Shown: positions 1 to 5,737 of the stretch, piece by piece | Numbering within the stretch: position 1 is the stretch's first letter | How the letters are laid out: every line of letters starts with the position of its first letter | Assembly (NCBI GenBank): GCA_028717025.1 | Contig: JAQUOR010000051.1 | Span: 1-9,926 of the forward strand | Source: Candidatus Omnitrophota bacterium | Lineage (GTDB): Bacteria > Omnitrophota > Gorgyraeia > Duberdicusellales > 4484-171 | DNA: 9,926 bases | Direction of reading: 5' to 3' | Program-made: the position numbers and the translations under genes | Notes under the pieces: model-generated | The model's input: only the letters and a program-made list of their open reading frames with translations | What the model was told of the DNA's origin: nothing | Database searches by the model: none

Positions 1-50
1 GCAGTTGACTCATAATCAATTGGTCCGGGGTTCGAGTCCCTGCGGGCCCA
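1..50 (+). tRNA. tRNA with CAT anticodon, 5' part outside the window (probably tRNA-Ile2)
   Basis: The 3' two-thirds of a tRNA is visible. The anticodon stem is 4-8 with 16-20, and the loop at 9-15 (CTCATAA) puts CAT at 11-13. The variable loop is 21-25, the T stem 26-30 with 38-42 around loop TTCGAGT, the 3' acceptor strand 43-49 (CGGGCCC) and the discriminator A50. No CCA is encoded, so it would be added after transcription. CAT can mean Met or the lysidine-modified Ile2 tRNA. The TTGGTC variable region and the inferred C4-G69 and C5-G68 acceptor pairs resemble bacterial Ile2 more than elongator Met. The D arm and 5' acceptor strand are missing, so the identity is a judgement. Confidence 0.85.
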
Positions 51-95
51 TTGATTAACTATATATCCGAGATGTTCTTCGGAAAACTAAATTAG

Positions 96-176
96 TGGTT
101 GTCTGAGTGGCCCTCGGATCTAATAGTGAAGAAGCTGCCCTGCGGGCAGATTAGATACGAGTCCCTGCGGGCCCAT
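96..176 (+). pseudogene. tRNA-like relic carrying a copy of the tRNA 3' end
   Basis: Positions 158-176 repeat 33-51 exactly over 19 bases (T loop, T-stem 3' strand, acceptor 3' strand and discriminator of the CAT tRNA). Upstream, 101-112 (GTCTGAGTGGCC) looks like the D arm of a long-variable-arm tRNA. A hairpin at 135-149 (CTGCCC, loop TGC, GGGCAG) sits where a variable arm could be, inside a second pairing of 118-124 with 150-156. There is no matching 5' acceptor strand (GGGCCCG) and no 5' T-stem strand, so a working tRNA is not supported. It could be a decayed tRNA, a partial duplication or an attachment-site scar. Confidence 0.4.
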
Positions 177-244
177 AGACCAGTTCTTATGCTTAGGGCT
201 CTTAAGCTGATAGGTTTATAAATAGTTTAAAACTTTATGAACTC

Positions 245-269
245 AAGAGCTCATGAGCCATGAGCTCTT
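245..269 (+). repeat. perfect 11-bp inverted repeat between the tRNA genes
   Basis: AAGAGCTCATG (245-255) pairs perfectly with CATGAGCTCTT (259-269) around loop AGC. Only three T follow (268-270), so a role as terminator for the upstream tRNA is possible but weak. The arm sequence recurs in the inverted repeat at 7003-7032, which shares the 9-mer CCATGAGCT. Confidence 0.6.
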
Positions 270-274
270 TCGAT

Positions 275-349
275 GGGCGTGTAGCTCAGTGGCAGAGCGC
301 TACACTCACATTGTAGAAGTCATAGGTTCAAACCCTATCACGCCCACCA
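275..349 (+). tRNA. tRNA-Val (anticodon CAC)
   Basis: This is a complete cloverleaf. The acceptor is GGGCGTG (275-281) with CACGCCC (339-345), discriminator A346 and an encoded CCA at 347-349. The D arm is GCTC...GAGC. The anticodon stem CTACA/TGTAG (300-304, 312-316) encloses loop CTCACAT with anticodon CAC at 307-309, reading GTG valine codons. The T stem ATAGG/CCTAT encloses TTCAAAC. It encodes its own CCA, unlike the tRNA at the left edge. Confidence 0.97.
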
Positions 350-382
350 TTTTGTCTAACAAAATCGTGGTAAAAATTTTTT
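347..382 (+). terminator. possible weak terminator after tRNA-Val
   Basis: ATTTTG (349-354) pairs with CAAAAT (360-365) around TCTAA. The stem may be lengthened by CCA/TGG across a bulge, and a run of six T follows at 377-382. The stem is AT-rich, so this is a modest candidate. The T run also lies just upstream of the next gene and could instead belong to its promoter. Confidence 0.3.
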
Positions 383-398
383 GAGTTGGGTATAAATT

Positions 399-1124
399 AT
401 GAATTTAAAAGAAGAAATACGCAAATTGGTGCAATTACAGAAAAGCGATTTACAAATATATCACTTGGTGCATGAACGGGATGTCAAGGGACCGGCAGAA
501 TTAGAAAAGGCAAAGACGCAGTTTGAAGAAAAAAAGAAAGCCCTGGAGTTACTCGAAAAAGAGGTTAAGGATTTACAGATAAAACGCAAAAATAAAGAGT
601 TGGACCTCGCCACGAAAGAAGAAGCAATAAGAAAAACGCAAGGTCAGTTATACCAGCTAAAAACAAATAAAGAATATCAGGCGAAATTGACAGAGATCGC
701 ATCGCTTAAGGCGGATGCCTCGATCCTGGAAGAAGAGGTTTTGCGGGCTTTCGAGAGCATAGAAAATGCCGATGCGCGATGTAAGGCCGAAAGGGAAAAA
801 CTTGCCCTCGAAGAAAAAAAATTTAAAGAGGAAGAGTCGAAGGTTACTGCCCGGATACAGGACATTAGCATTGAAATAAAAGGGCTGCAGGATAAAAGAA
901 ACGTCCTTGCCCGGGATATCGACCAGACTATATTTCCCAAATATGAGAAAATGCTTAAAACTCGCTCCGGACTGGCGATTGTCCCTGCTGATAACGGGAG
1001 CTGCGGCGCCTGCCACATGCATGTGACCACCCAGAAAATAAACGAAATAAAAATGTATAAAGAACTGGTGTTTTGCGAAAGTTGCGTGAGAGTCCTTTAT
1101 ATATCTGAGGATGTTGCGGAATGA
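399..1124 (+). CDS. C4-type zinc-ribbon coiled-coil protein (DUF164/zf-RING_7 family)
   Basis: The 241-residue protein is a long, highly charged Lys/Glu helical coiled coil (about residues 5-185) ending in a zinc ribbon with C202-x2-C205 and C226-x2-C229. This layout is typical of the bacterial C4-type zinc-ribbon family, whose members are widespread, cytosolic and poorly characterised; nucleic-acid or protein binding is usually assumed from the ribbon. The start follows only a weak GGG ribosome-binding sequence. The stop overlaps the next start by four bases (ATGA), so it is very probably co-translated with the RNase H gene, a pairing that hints at a nucleic-acid role. No signal peptide or membrane segment is seen. 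Confidence 0.85.
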   Translation: MNLKEEIRKLVQLQKSDLQIYHLVHERDVKGPAELEKAKTQFEEKKKALELLEKEVKDLQIKRKNKELDLATKEEAIRKTQGQLYQLKTNKEYQAKLTEIASLKADASILEEEVLRAFESIENADARCKAEREKLALEEKKFKEEESKVTARIQDISIEIKGLQDKRNVLARDIDQTIFPKYEKMLKTRSGLAIVPADNGSCGACHMHVTTQKINEIKMYKELVFCESCVRVLYISEDVAE

Positions 1125-1516
1125 TTACGATTTATACTGATGGTGCTTCTGCGGGTAATCCGGGCAGGGTCGGCATCGGTTATGTGATGTATAAAGATAA
1201 GACGTTGTTGAAAAAAGAAGGAGTGTACTTAGGCATTCAAACGAATAACTTTGCCGAATACATGGCGTTGATCTTTTCCTTGACGCAGGCGCTGGGCCTT
1301 AAGGAAAGAAAAGCAGAAGTTTTTTCCGATAGCAAATTACTTTGTGAACAGATAAACGGGAATTTTAAGGTGAAAGATAATAATATTTATCCGCTTTTTG
1401 TCTTGGCAAAAAAGCTGATTGCAGAATTCGATTCTTTCAAAATTACGCACATCGAGAGAGAAAAAAATAAAGAGGCGGACGCCCTGGCGCAGGATGCGTC
1501 CGGGTTCTTAAGATAG
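1121..1516 (+). CDS. rnhA: ribonuclease HI family protein
   Basis: The 131-residue protein spans a minimal RNase H fold. The catalytic acidic residues are present: D7 in YTDGAS, E46 in AEYMAL, D70 in FSDS and D120 in EADALA. H110 lies just before the last one. Family members cut the RNA strand of RNA-DNA hybrids with Mg2+, removing primers, R-loops and misincorporated RNA. The TNNFAEY motif and the short length match the RNase HI-like branch found in many bacteria and archaea and lack the extended basic handle of the E. coli enzyme. It overlaps the zinc-ribbon gene by four bases and is followed by a GC-rich hairpin. The symbol is by family; a paralogue elsewhere is possible. Confidence 0.88.
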   Translation: MITIYTDGASAGNPGRVGIGYVMYKDKTLLKKEGVYLGIQTNNFAEYMALIFSLTQALGLKERKAEVFSDSKLLCEQINGNFKVKDNNIYPLFVLAKKLIAEFDSFKITHIEREKNKEADALAQDASGFLR

Positions 1517-1519
1517 TTT

Positions 1520-1537
1520 CTCCGGCTAATGCCGGAG
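1520..1537 (+). terminator. hairpin after the RNase H gene, possible terminator
   Basis: CTCCGGC (1520-1526) pairs perfectly with GCCGGAG (1531-1537) around TAAT, four bases after the stop codon, and is followed by a T-rich but broken tract (TTGTTAT). The position and GC-rich stem fit an intrinsic terminator; the imperfect T tract lowers confidence. Confidence 0.45.
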
Positions 1538-1541
1538 TTGT

Positions 1542-1613
1542 TATCCTTTGCGCCTATGTATCGGCTAAATCTCACGCTTTTCAAGCAGGATATTTAACCG
1601 AAGCGCTTCGGGA
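1542..1613 (+). repeat. interspersed nested-hairpin repeat, copy A
   Basis: The left end is TATCCTTTGCGCCTATGTAT and the right end GCGCTTCGGGA. The outer arms pair as TCC...GCGC with GCGC...GGA across a small internal loop. The inner stem CGGCTAAAT (1562-1570) pairs with ATTTAACCG (1592-1600) with one mismatch. It starts 26 bases after the RNase H stop codon. The ends match copies C and D closely, while the centre is unrelated apart from being paired. Confidence 0.75.
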
Positions 1614-1629
1614 AAGACTTATTAGAGAT

Positions 1630-1690
1630 GCTTCCGGGCACCTATATACCCGAAAAATATTTTCAATATTTTTCGGGAGCGCCCCGGAAG
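1630..1690 (+). repeat. interspersed nested-hairpin repeat, copy B (variant outer arm)
   Basis: The inner stem is a perfect 13-bp pairing, CCCGAAAAATATT (1649-1661) with AATATTTTTCGGG (1665-1677), around TTC. The core CACCTATATACCCGAAAAA and the right side TTTTTCGGGAGCG match copy D. The outer arm differs: CTTCCGGG (1631-1638) pairs perfectly with CCCGGAAG (1683-1690), where the other copies carry CCC...GCGC with GCGC...GGG. Both sides have changed together and remain complementary. Confidence 0.75.
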
Positions 1691-1706
1691 TCAATTCACA
1701 CTATCA

Positions 1707-1735
1707 TTTTTCCTGCGCGCTATGCGCTTGAAAAA
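1707..1735 (+). other. hairpin in the yebC leader
   Basis: TTTTTC (1707-1712) pairs with GAAAAA (1730-1735), then across a 2x2 mismatch GCGC (1715-1718) pairs with GCGC (1724-1727), with loop GCTAT. It lies 15 bases before the yebC ribosome-binding site. Its function is unknown; it could stabilise the leader or be a degraded relative of the repeat family. Confidence 0.4.
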
Positions 1736-1749
1736 ACGATGTGTTCATT

Positions 1750-1756
1750 GAGGAGG
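1750..1756 (+). promoter_or_regulatory. ribosome-binding site that fixes the yebC start
   Basis: GAGGAGG lies five bases before the ATG at 1762. An upstream in-frame GTG at 1741 would put this site inside the coding region and add seven residues (MFIEEVI) not seen in YebC proteins, so 1762 is the start. Confidence 0.85.
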
Positions 1757-1761
1757 TTATT

Positions 1762-2520
1762 ATGAGCGGTCATTCAAAATGGGCAAGTATTAAGCATAAA
1801 AAAGGCGCAGCCGATGCCAAGCGCGGTGCGCTTTTTACAAAGCTGATCAGAGAAATCACCGTTGCTGCCAGAACCGGCGGCGGTAATCCTGATAATAATG
1901 CAAGCTTACGCACGGCAATCGAGCGGGCAAGAGCTGCCAATATGGGCTCGGATAACGTCGAAAAGGCAATTAAAAAAGGAACCGGAGAGCTCGAAGGGGT
2001 AACCTACGAGAGCTGCATTTTTGAGGGATACGGCCCGGGAGGCGTGGCTATGCTGGTTGAAACCTTAACCGACAATAAAAACAGGACTTCTGCTGAAGTC
2101 AGGAATATTTTTTCTAAAAAAGGCGCTAATCTCGCCGGCGCAGGAAGTGTAGCCTGGATCTTTAATAAAAAAGGGTACTTTTCTATCGACAAGGCGCAAA
2201 AGAGCGAAGACGAGATATTTTCCATATGCGTTGAAGCCGGTGCAGAAGATGTGCAAACACTTGATAAAAATTATGAGGTGTATTGCGATCCCAAAGATTT
2301 TGAAAAAATAAAAGAAGTCTTAAAAAGCAAAGGCATTAAATACGAAGAAGCAGAGTTGACCATGATACCGACAACAAAAGTCAAAGTGGCCGGCAACGAC
2401 GCTAAGTCTTTGCTTTCGCTCATTGAGGCGCTCGAGGAACACGAAGATGTGCAGAAAGTCCATGCGAACTTCGATATCCCCGATGAGATACTCGAGGAAA
2501 TCGCAAAAGAAATCGAATAG
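1762..2520 (+). CDS. yebC: YebC/PmpR/TACO1-family protein
   Basis: The 252-residue protein begins MSGHSKWASIKHKKGAADAKRG, the family hallmark, and continues with the conserved GGGNPDNNASLR and MGSDNVEKAIKKG segments (about residues 39-73) and the EGYGPGGVA strand. Length and all three domains match the family. Members have been described both as transcriptional regulators (PmpR) and, with mitochondrial TACO1, as ribosome-associated translation factors, the better-supported general role. The start is set by the strong GAGGAGG. A long structured leader precedes it, so it may start its own transcript. It sits directly before ruvC, a very common bacterial arrangement. Confidence 0.96.
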   Translation: MSGHSKWASIKHKKGAADAKRGALFTKLIREITVAARTGGGNPDNNASLRTAIERARAANMGSDNVEKAIKKGTGELEGVTYESCIFEGYGPGGVAMLVETLTDNKNRTSAEVRNIFSKKGANLAGAGSVAWIFNKKGYFSIDKAQKSEDEIFSICVEAGAEDVQTLDKNYEVYCDPKDFEKIKEVLKSKGIKYEEAELTMIPTTKVKVAGNDAKSLLSLIEALEEHEDVQKVHANFDIPDEILEEIAKEIE

Positions 2521-2576
2521 CAGAGAGAACATTTGATGGCGTCATCCGGTGGTCTTCAATAAAGCAAACATGGTAT

Positions 2577-3107
2577 ATGAGGATTTTAAGCGTAGATGTG
2601 GGCTTCCAGGTGTGCGGTTACACGATTTGCGATGTGCGCAATCTTGTGGTGACCTTAGTCAAAGAGGGGGAAATAAAACCTCATTTACAGCAAACACTCC
2701 CCCAGAAGCTTAATCACATCTTTGAAGTCCTTGAGCAGGAAGTGAAATTTTACGGGCCAGGGGCAATTGTGGTAGAAACGCTTTATTCGCATCACCGTCA
2801 TCCTACCACCTTAGGGCTTCTGGCACAGGTGCGGGGAGTGATTGTGCTACTGGCAGAGCGCACCAAGCTTGACTTTTATGAATATGCCCCTACGCGCGCG
2901 CGCAAATGCTTCTTGGGCAAGGGCAGCGTGAATTCGTTACAGGTAAAAAAAATGGCGGAAAATGTAACGGGCAGGGAATTCAAATCAACACACACTGCCG
3001 ATGCGTTCTCCCTGGCAGTGGCTTTTTCTCATACTCAGAAGCTACAAAGATTAAGCAGGGATTTACCTACTGATATACGTAACGTATTATTGAAAGGGAA
3101 ACGTTGA
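2577..3107 (+). CDS. ruvC: crossover junction endodeoxyribonuclease RuvC, divergent
   Basis: RuvC is the dimeric nuclease that resolves Holliday junctions on the RuvAB complex during recombination repair. The 176 residues cover the whole RNase H-like fold. Active-site residues are D7, E67 (IVVETLY), H139 and D142 (THTADAF); His at the third position also occurs in Thermus thermophilus RuvC, so it does not imply loss of activity. The protein is divergent: the usual DPG after the first Asp is DVG, and the stretch after E67 is YSHHRHPTT rather than the common phenylalanine-containing loop. No ribosome-binding site precedes the ATG; a 56-base gap separates it from yebC. ruvA follows after 17 bases. 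Confidence 0.88.
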   Translation: MRILSVDVGFQVCGYTICDVRNLVVTLVKEGEIKPHLQQTLPQKLNHIFEVLEQEVKFYGPGAIVVETLYSHHRHPTTLGLLAQVRGVIVLLAERTKLDFYEYAPTRARKCFLGKGSVNSLQVKKMAENVTGREFKSTHTADAFSLAVAFSHTQKLQRLSRDLPTDIRNVLLKGKR

Positions 3108-3124
3108 TCGTTCTATAAACTTCA

Positions 3125-3733
3125 ATGATTTCGAGTATTAGAGGAAAATTGATCAAAAAAGAAGATGACCGCCTTATCGTAGAGGTCGGCGGTATTTCCT
3201 ACGAAATAGCTATACCGCGTAATGTCTCGACAACACTTAAAGAAAATAACGGCGAAGTAGAATTAGTAATATATCATTATTTCAATATTGACGGTAACAG
3301 AGGTATTCCCGTATTAATAGGTTTTAGTGAAGAGCTGGAGCGTGATTTCTTTGAGAAGTTTATCAGTGTTTCCGGCGTAGGCCCAAAAGGGGCGCTACGC
3401 GCCTTCGATAAGCCGATTTCCCGTATTGCGCGGGCCATCGAAGAAGGCGATGTCGAATACCTTACGACACTCGTGGGTATAGGCAAACAGAAAGCCAAAC
3501 AGATCGTGGCGTATTTACAAGGCAAGGTAGGAAGGTTTGCGCTTATAAAAGAAGATGAGGTGAAAGAAGAGCCGATTAAGAAAGAAATTGTGGAGGAAGC
3601 GCGTCAGATTCTACGTCGTCTGCAGTATGGCGGCAAAGAAATGGAAGATATGCTTAAAAAAGCGCTCGCTGCACAGCCCCATGTGGATAACGTAGAAGAT
3701 CTTTTAAACGAAATCTATCGTCAGAGGCGATAA
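3125..3733 (+). CDS. ruvA: Holliday junction branch-migration protein RuvA
   Basis: RuvA binds the four-way junction as a tetramer and loads the RuvB motor. The 202 residues show domain I, an OB-fold beginning MISSIRGKL (about 1-65), domain II with two helix-hairpin-helix motifs (VSGVGPKGALRAF, 82-94; LVGIGKQKAKQIVAYLQGK, 116-134), an acidic linker, and domain III (about 155-202), the RuvB contact. The acidic pin separating strands (RED in E. coli) is replaced by NIDGNRG, keeping only D56 and adding about three residues. No ribosome-binding site is obvious. ruvB, the usual next gene, is not present; scpB follows instead. Confidence 0.92.
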   Translation: MISSIRGKLIKKEDDRLIVEVGGISYEIAIPRNVSTTLKENNGEVELVIYHYFNIDGNRGIPVLIGFSEELERDFFEKFISVSGVGPKGALRAFDKPISRIARAIEEGDVEYLTTLVGIGKQKAKQIVAYLQGKVGRFALIKEDEVKEEPIKKEIVEEARQILRRLQYGGKEMEDMLKKALAAQPHVDNVEDLLNEIYRQRR

Positions 3734-3766
3734 ACGGGGTCCATCTGGACTTTAAGCGAAACGAGT

Positions 3767-4480
3767 ATGAATGACAATTTAGAAAAAATAGCACTTGAGA
3801 GAACAAAAATAAAATCTGTCGTTGAATCGTTGCTATTTGTTAACGAGCGCCCCTTAAGTATCGAGGAACTGCGTGACGTGCTTGAGTGTGATAAAAAAGA
3901 TATTGAAGCTGCGGCCGAAGAGTTGATACAGGAATACGAGCGGCGTACGTGCGGTGTTTGTATCGTGCGGGTAGCGGGGGGTTATCAGATGTGTTCGCTC
4001 CCGGACAACGAATCATGGATCAAAAAGATGTATCAGGAAAGGAGCAAACAAAAGCTTTCCATCCCTGCCTTAGAGACGCTGGCTATCATCGCGTATAAAC
4101 AGCCTATTACCAGGATGGAAATAGAATCGATACGAGGCGTTAACATCGACGGAGTGGTCAGGCATCTCGATGATCTAGGTTTGATAAAGACTGAAGGCAG
4201 AAAAGAAGTTCCCGGACGTCCCTTTCTCTATATTACGACACGGAAATTTCTGGAATATTTCGGCCTCAACCATTTAAAAGATTTACCTAAACTTGAAGAG
4301 TTTGTGGCCCTGGTGGAACACGAAACTGCCGCCGTAAGTGCCCAGACGGATTTTTCTACCGAAGTTTCGGCGCAGGCAAAGGGCATACAGATAGAGCATG
4401 CTACAGGAAGCGATACGAGTAAACATACTACCATGATGCAGAGCGATAACGCGACGCAAGAAAAAACAAAGAGGGGGTAA
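3767..4480 (+). CDS. scpB: segregation and condensation protein B
   Basis: ScpB dimers bridge ScpA on the SMC condensin that compacts and separates the chromosome. The 237-residue protein carries two winged-helix domains: an N-terminal one starting at KSVVESLLFV (about 16-80) and a second with the strongly conserved SIPALETLAIIAYKQPITR (98-116), IRGVN and GLIKTEGRKEVPGRPFLY (138-155). Residues from about 188 form a Ser/Thr/Gln-rich tail that looks disordered, beyond the conserved core. scpA, its usual neighbour, is not here. The metK ribosome-binding sequence lies within the last codons and metK starts four bases after the stop, so the two are probably co-transcribed. Confidence 0.94.
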   Translation: MNDNLEKIALERTKIKSVVESLLFVNERPLSIEELRDVLECDKKDIEAAAEELIQEYERRTCGVCIVRVAGGYQMCSLPDNESWIKKMYQERSKQKLSIPALETLAIIAYKQPITRMEIESIRGVNIDGVVRHLDDLGLIKTEGRKEVPGRPFLYITTRKFLEYFGLNHLKDLPKLEEFVALVEHETAAVSAQTDFSTEVSAQAKGIQIEHATGSDTSKHTTMMQSDNATQEKTKRG

Positions 4481-4484
4481 TACA

Positions 4485-5648
4485 ATGAAGCATTTTTTTA
4501 CTTCTGAATCGGTCACTGAAGGACATCCCGATAAACTGTGCGACCAGATATCGGACGGCGTACTGGACGAAGTTTTAAAACACGATCCCAAGGGCAGGGT
4601 TGCCTGCGAAACATTTGTAACCATGGGTCTTTTGATCGTGGGCGGAGAAATTACCACGACTTCCTACGTGGACATACACGAATTAGCGCGTTCAATTATT
4701 AAAGAAATAGGTTATACGCACCCTAAGTATGGCTTTGATTATCATACCTGTGCCATTATTAATACTATTAACCGTCAGTCTCCGGATATTGCACAAGGGG
4801 TGGACGCCGGCGGCGCAGGAGATCAGGGCATGATGACCGGTTATGCCTGCAGGGAAACCCCGGAATTAATGCCGCTTCCTATTATGCTGGCGCATAAGCT
4901 TTCTTCCCGGCTGGCAAAAGTAAGAAAAGAAGGTATCTTGAAGTATCTGGGCCCTGACGGAAAATCGCAGGTTACGGTTGAGTATCATGACGGTCATCCC
5001 AAAAGAGTAGATTCGGTAGTTTTGGCCTCTCAGCACACAGAGGACATCCTTGACCCGAAAGATAAGAGGCATATCAGCAAAAAGGCAAAACAGGAAATCA
5101 TTGAAGTCGTTGCCAGGCCGATCTTAAAGGATTATATTGATAAAGATACGAAATACTACATCAATGAGACGGGAAAATTCGTGGTCGGCGGTCCGCAGTC
5201 AGATACGGGCATGACCGGTAGAAAAATTATAGTGGATACCTATGGCGGCACTGTGGCTACGGGCGGAGGCGCGTTCTCAGGAAAAGATCCCACAAAAGTA
5301 GATCGTTCAGCCGCATACATGGCGCGTTATGTTGCCAAGAATATTGTTGCCGCGGGTTTAGCCGAAAAATGTCTGATCCAGGTCTCCTATGTTATCGGAA
5401 AACCAGAACCGCTTTCGATTATGGTAGAGACCGAAGGCACCAGTAAACTTTCGGAACCCGCGCTCGTAAAGCTCATTCGGGACAATTTCGACTTAACTCC
5501 CGCAGGAATGATCAAGACACTTGATTTATTGCGGCCCATCTATAGAAAAACCGCAGCATATGGGCATTTTGGCAGAACTGAGCCGGAGTTCAGCTGGGAG
5601 AGTACTGAGAAGGCAGCGGTTTTAAAGAAAGCAGCTGCGAGATTGTAA
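4485..5648 (+). CDS. metK: S-adenosylmethionine synthetase
   Basis: It makes S-adenosylmethionine from methionine and ATP. The 387 residues match the family length. Active-site residues are visible: H14, D16 and K17 in EGHPDK, E42, E55, Q98, D113 in GAGDQG, K160, D240, R246 and K247, K267 in GGGAFSGKD, and K271/D273. One small departure is T259 (VATGGG), where many homologues have His (RHGGG or AHGGG). GAGGGGG at 4471-4477 is a good ribosome-binding site. It is followed by ahcY, which removes the product formed after methyl transfer. No SAM riboswitch fits in the four-base gap upstream. Confidence 0.98.
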   Translation: MKHFFTSESVTEGHPDKLCDQISDGVLDEVLKHDPKGRVACETFVTMGLLIVGGEITTTSYVDIHELARSIIKEIGYTHPKYGFDYHTCAIINTINRQSPDIAQGVDAGGAGDQGMMTGYACRETPELMPLPIMLAHKLSSRLAKVRKEGILKYLGPDGKSQVTVEYHDGHPKRVDSVVLASQHTEDILDPKDKRHISKKAKQEIIEVVARPILKDYIDKDTKYYINETGKFVVGGPQSDTGMTGRKIIVDTYGGTVATGGGAFSGKDPTKVDRSAAYMARYVAKNIVAAGLAEKCLIQVSYVIGKPEPLSIMVETEGTSKLSEPALVKLIRDNFDLTPAGMIKTLDLLRPIYRKTAAYGHFGRTEPEFSWESTEKAAVLKKAAARL

Positions 5649-5649
5649 A

Positions 5650-5722
5650 CAGCTTCCAGCTATCAGCTTTCAGCTTATTGATTTTTTTAAGCTGGGGGCT
5701 GAAGACTGAGAGCTGATAGCTT
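5650..5722 (+). repeat. AGCT-rich imperfect palindrome between metK and ahcY
   Basis: AGCTATCAGCT (5658-5668) pairs perfectly with AGCTGATAGCT (5711-5721). Inside, CAGCTTA (5671-5677) pairs with TAAGCTG (5688-5694), and a further GCTGAA lies at 5698-5703. The block is made of short variations on AGCT(T/A)TCAGCT and has seven T at 5682-5688 inside the inner loop. It fills almost the whole metK-ahcY gap and ends just before the ahcY ribosome-binding site. It does not resemble a SAM or SAH riboswitch. Confidence 0.7.
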
Positions 5723-5737
5723 AATCTAAGGAGATGC

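Noticed and set aside
96..175. A functional second tRNA gene
   Set aside because: No 5' acceptor strand complements CGGGCCC and the 5' T-stem strand is missing, so the cloverleaf cannot close.
210..250. Promoter for tRNA-Val around TATAAA near 216
   Set aside because: No convincing -35 element lies at the right distance; AT-rich sequence alone is not enough.
4485..5648. T259 in the MetK GGGAFSGKD region as a loss-of-function change
   Set aside because: The residue before GGG varies among homologues as far as I recall, and all ATP, methionine and metal residues are intact, so it is most likely neutral.
5649..5737. SAM- or SAH-type riboswitch between metK and ahcY
   Set aside because: The position is tempting, but the sequence is an AGCT palindrome and I could not find the conserved core of any SAM or SAH riboswitch class.
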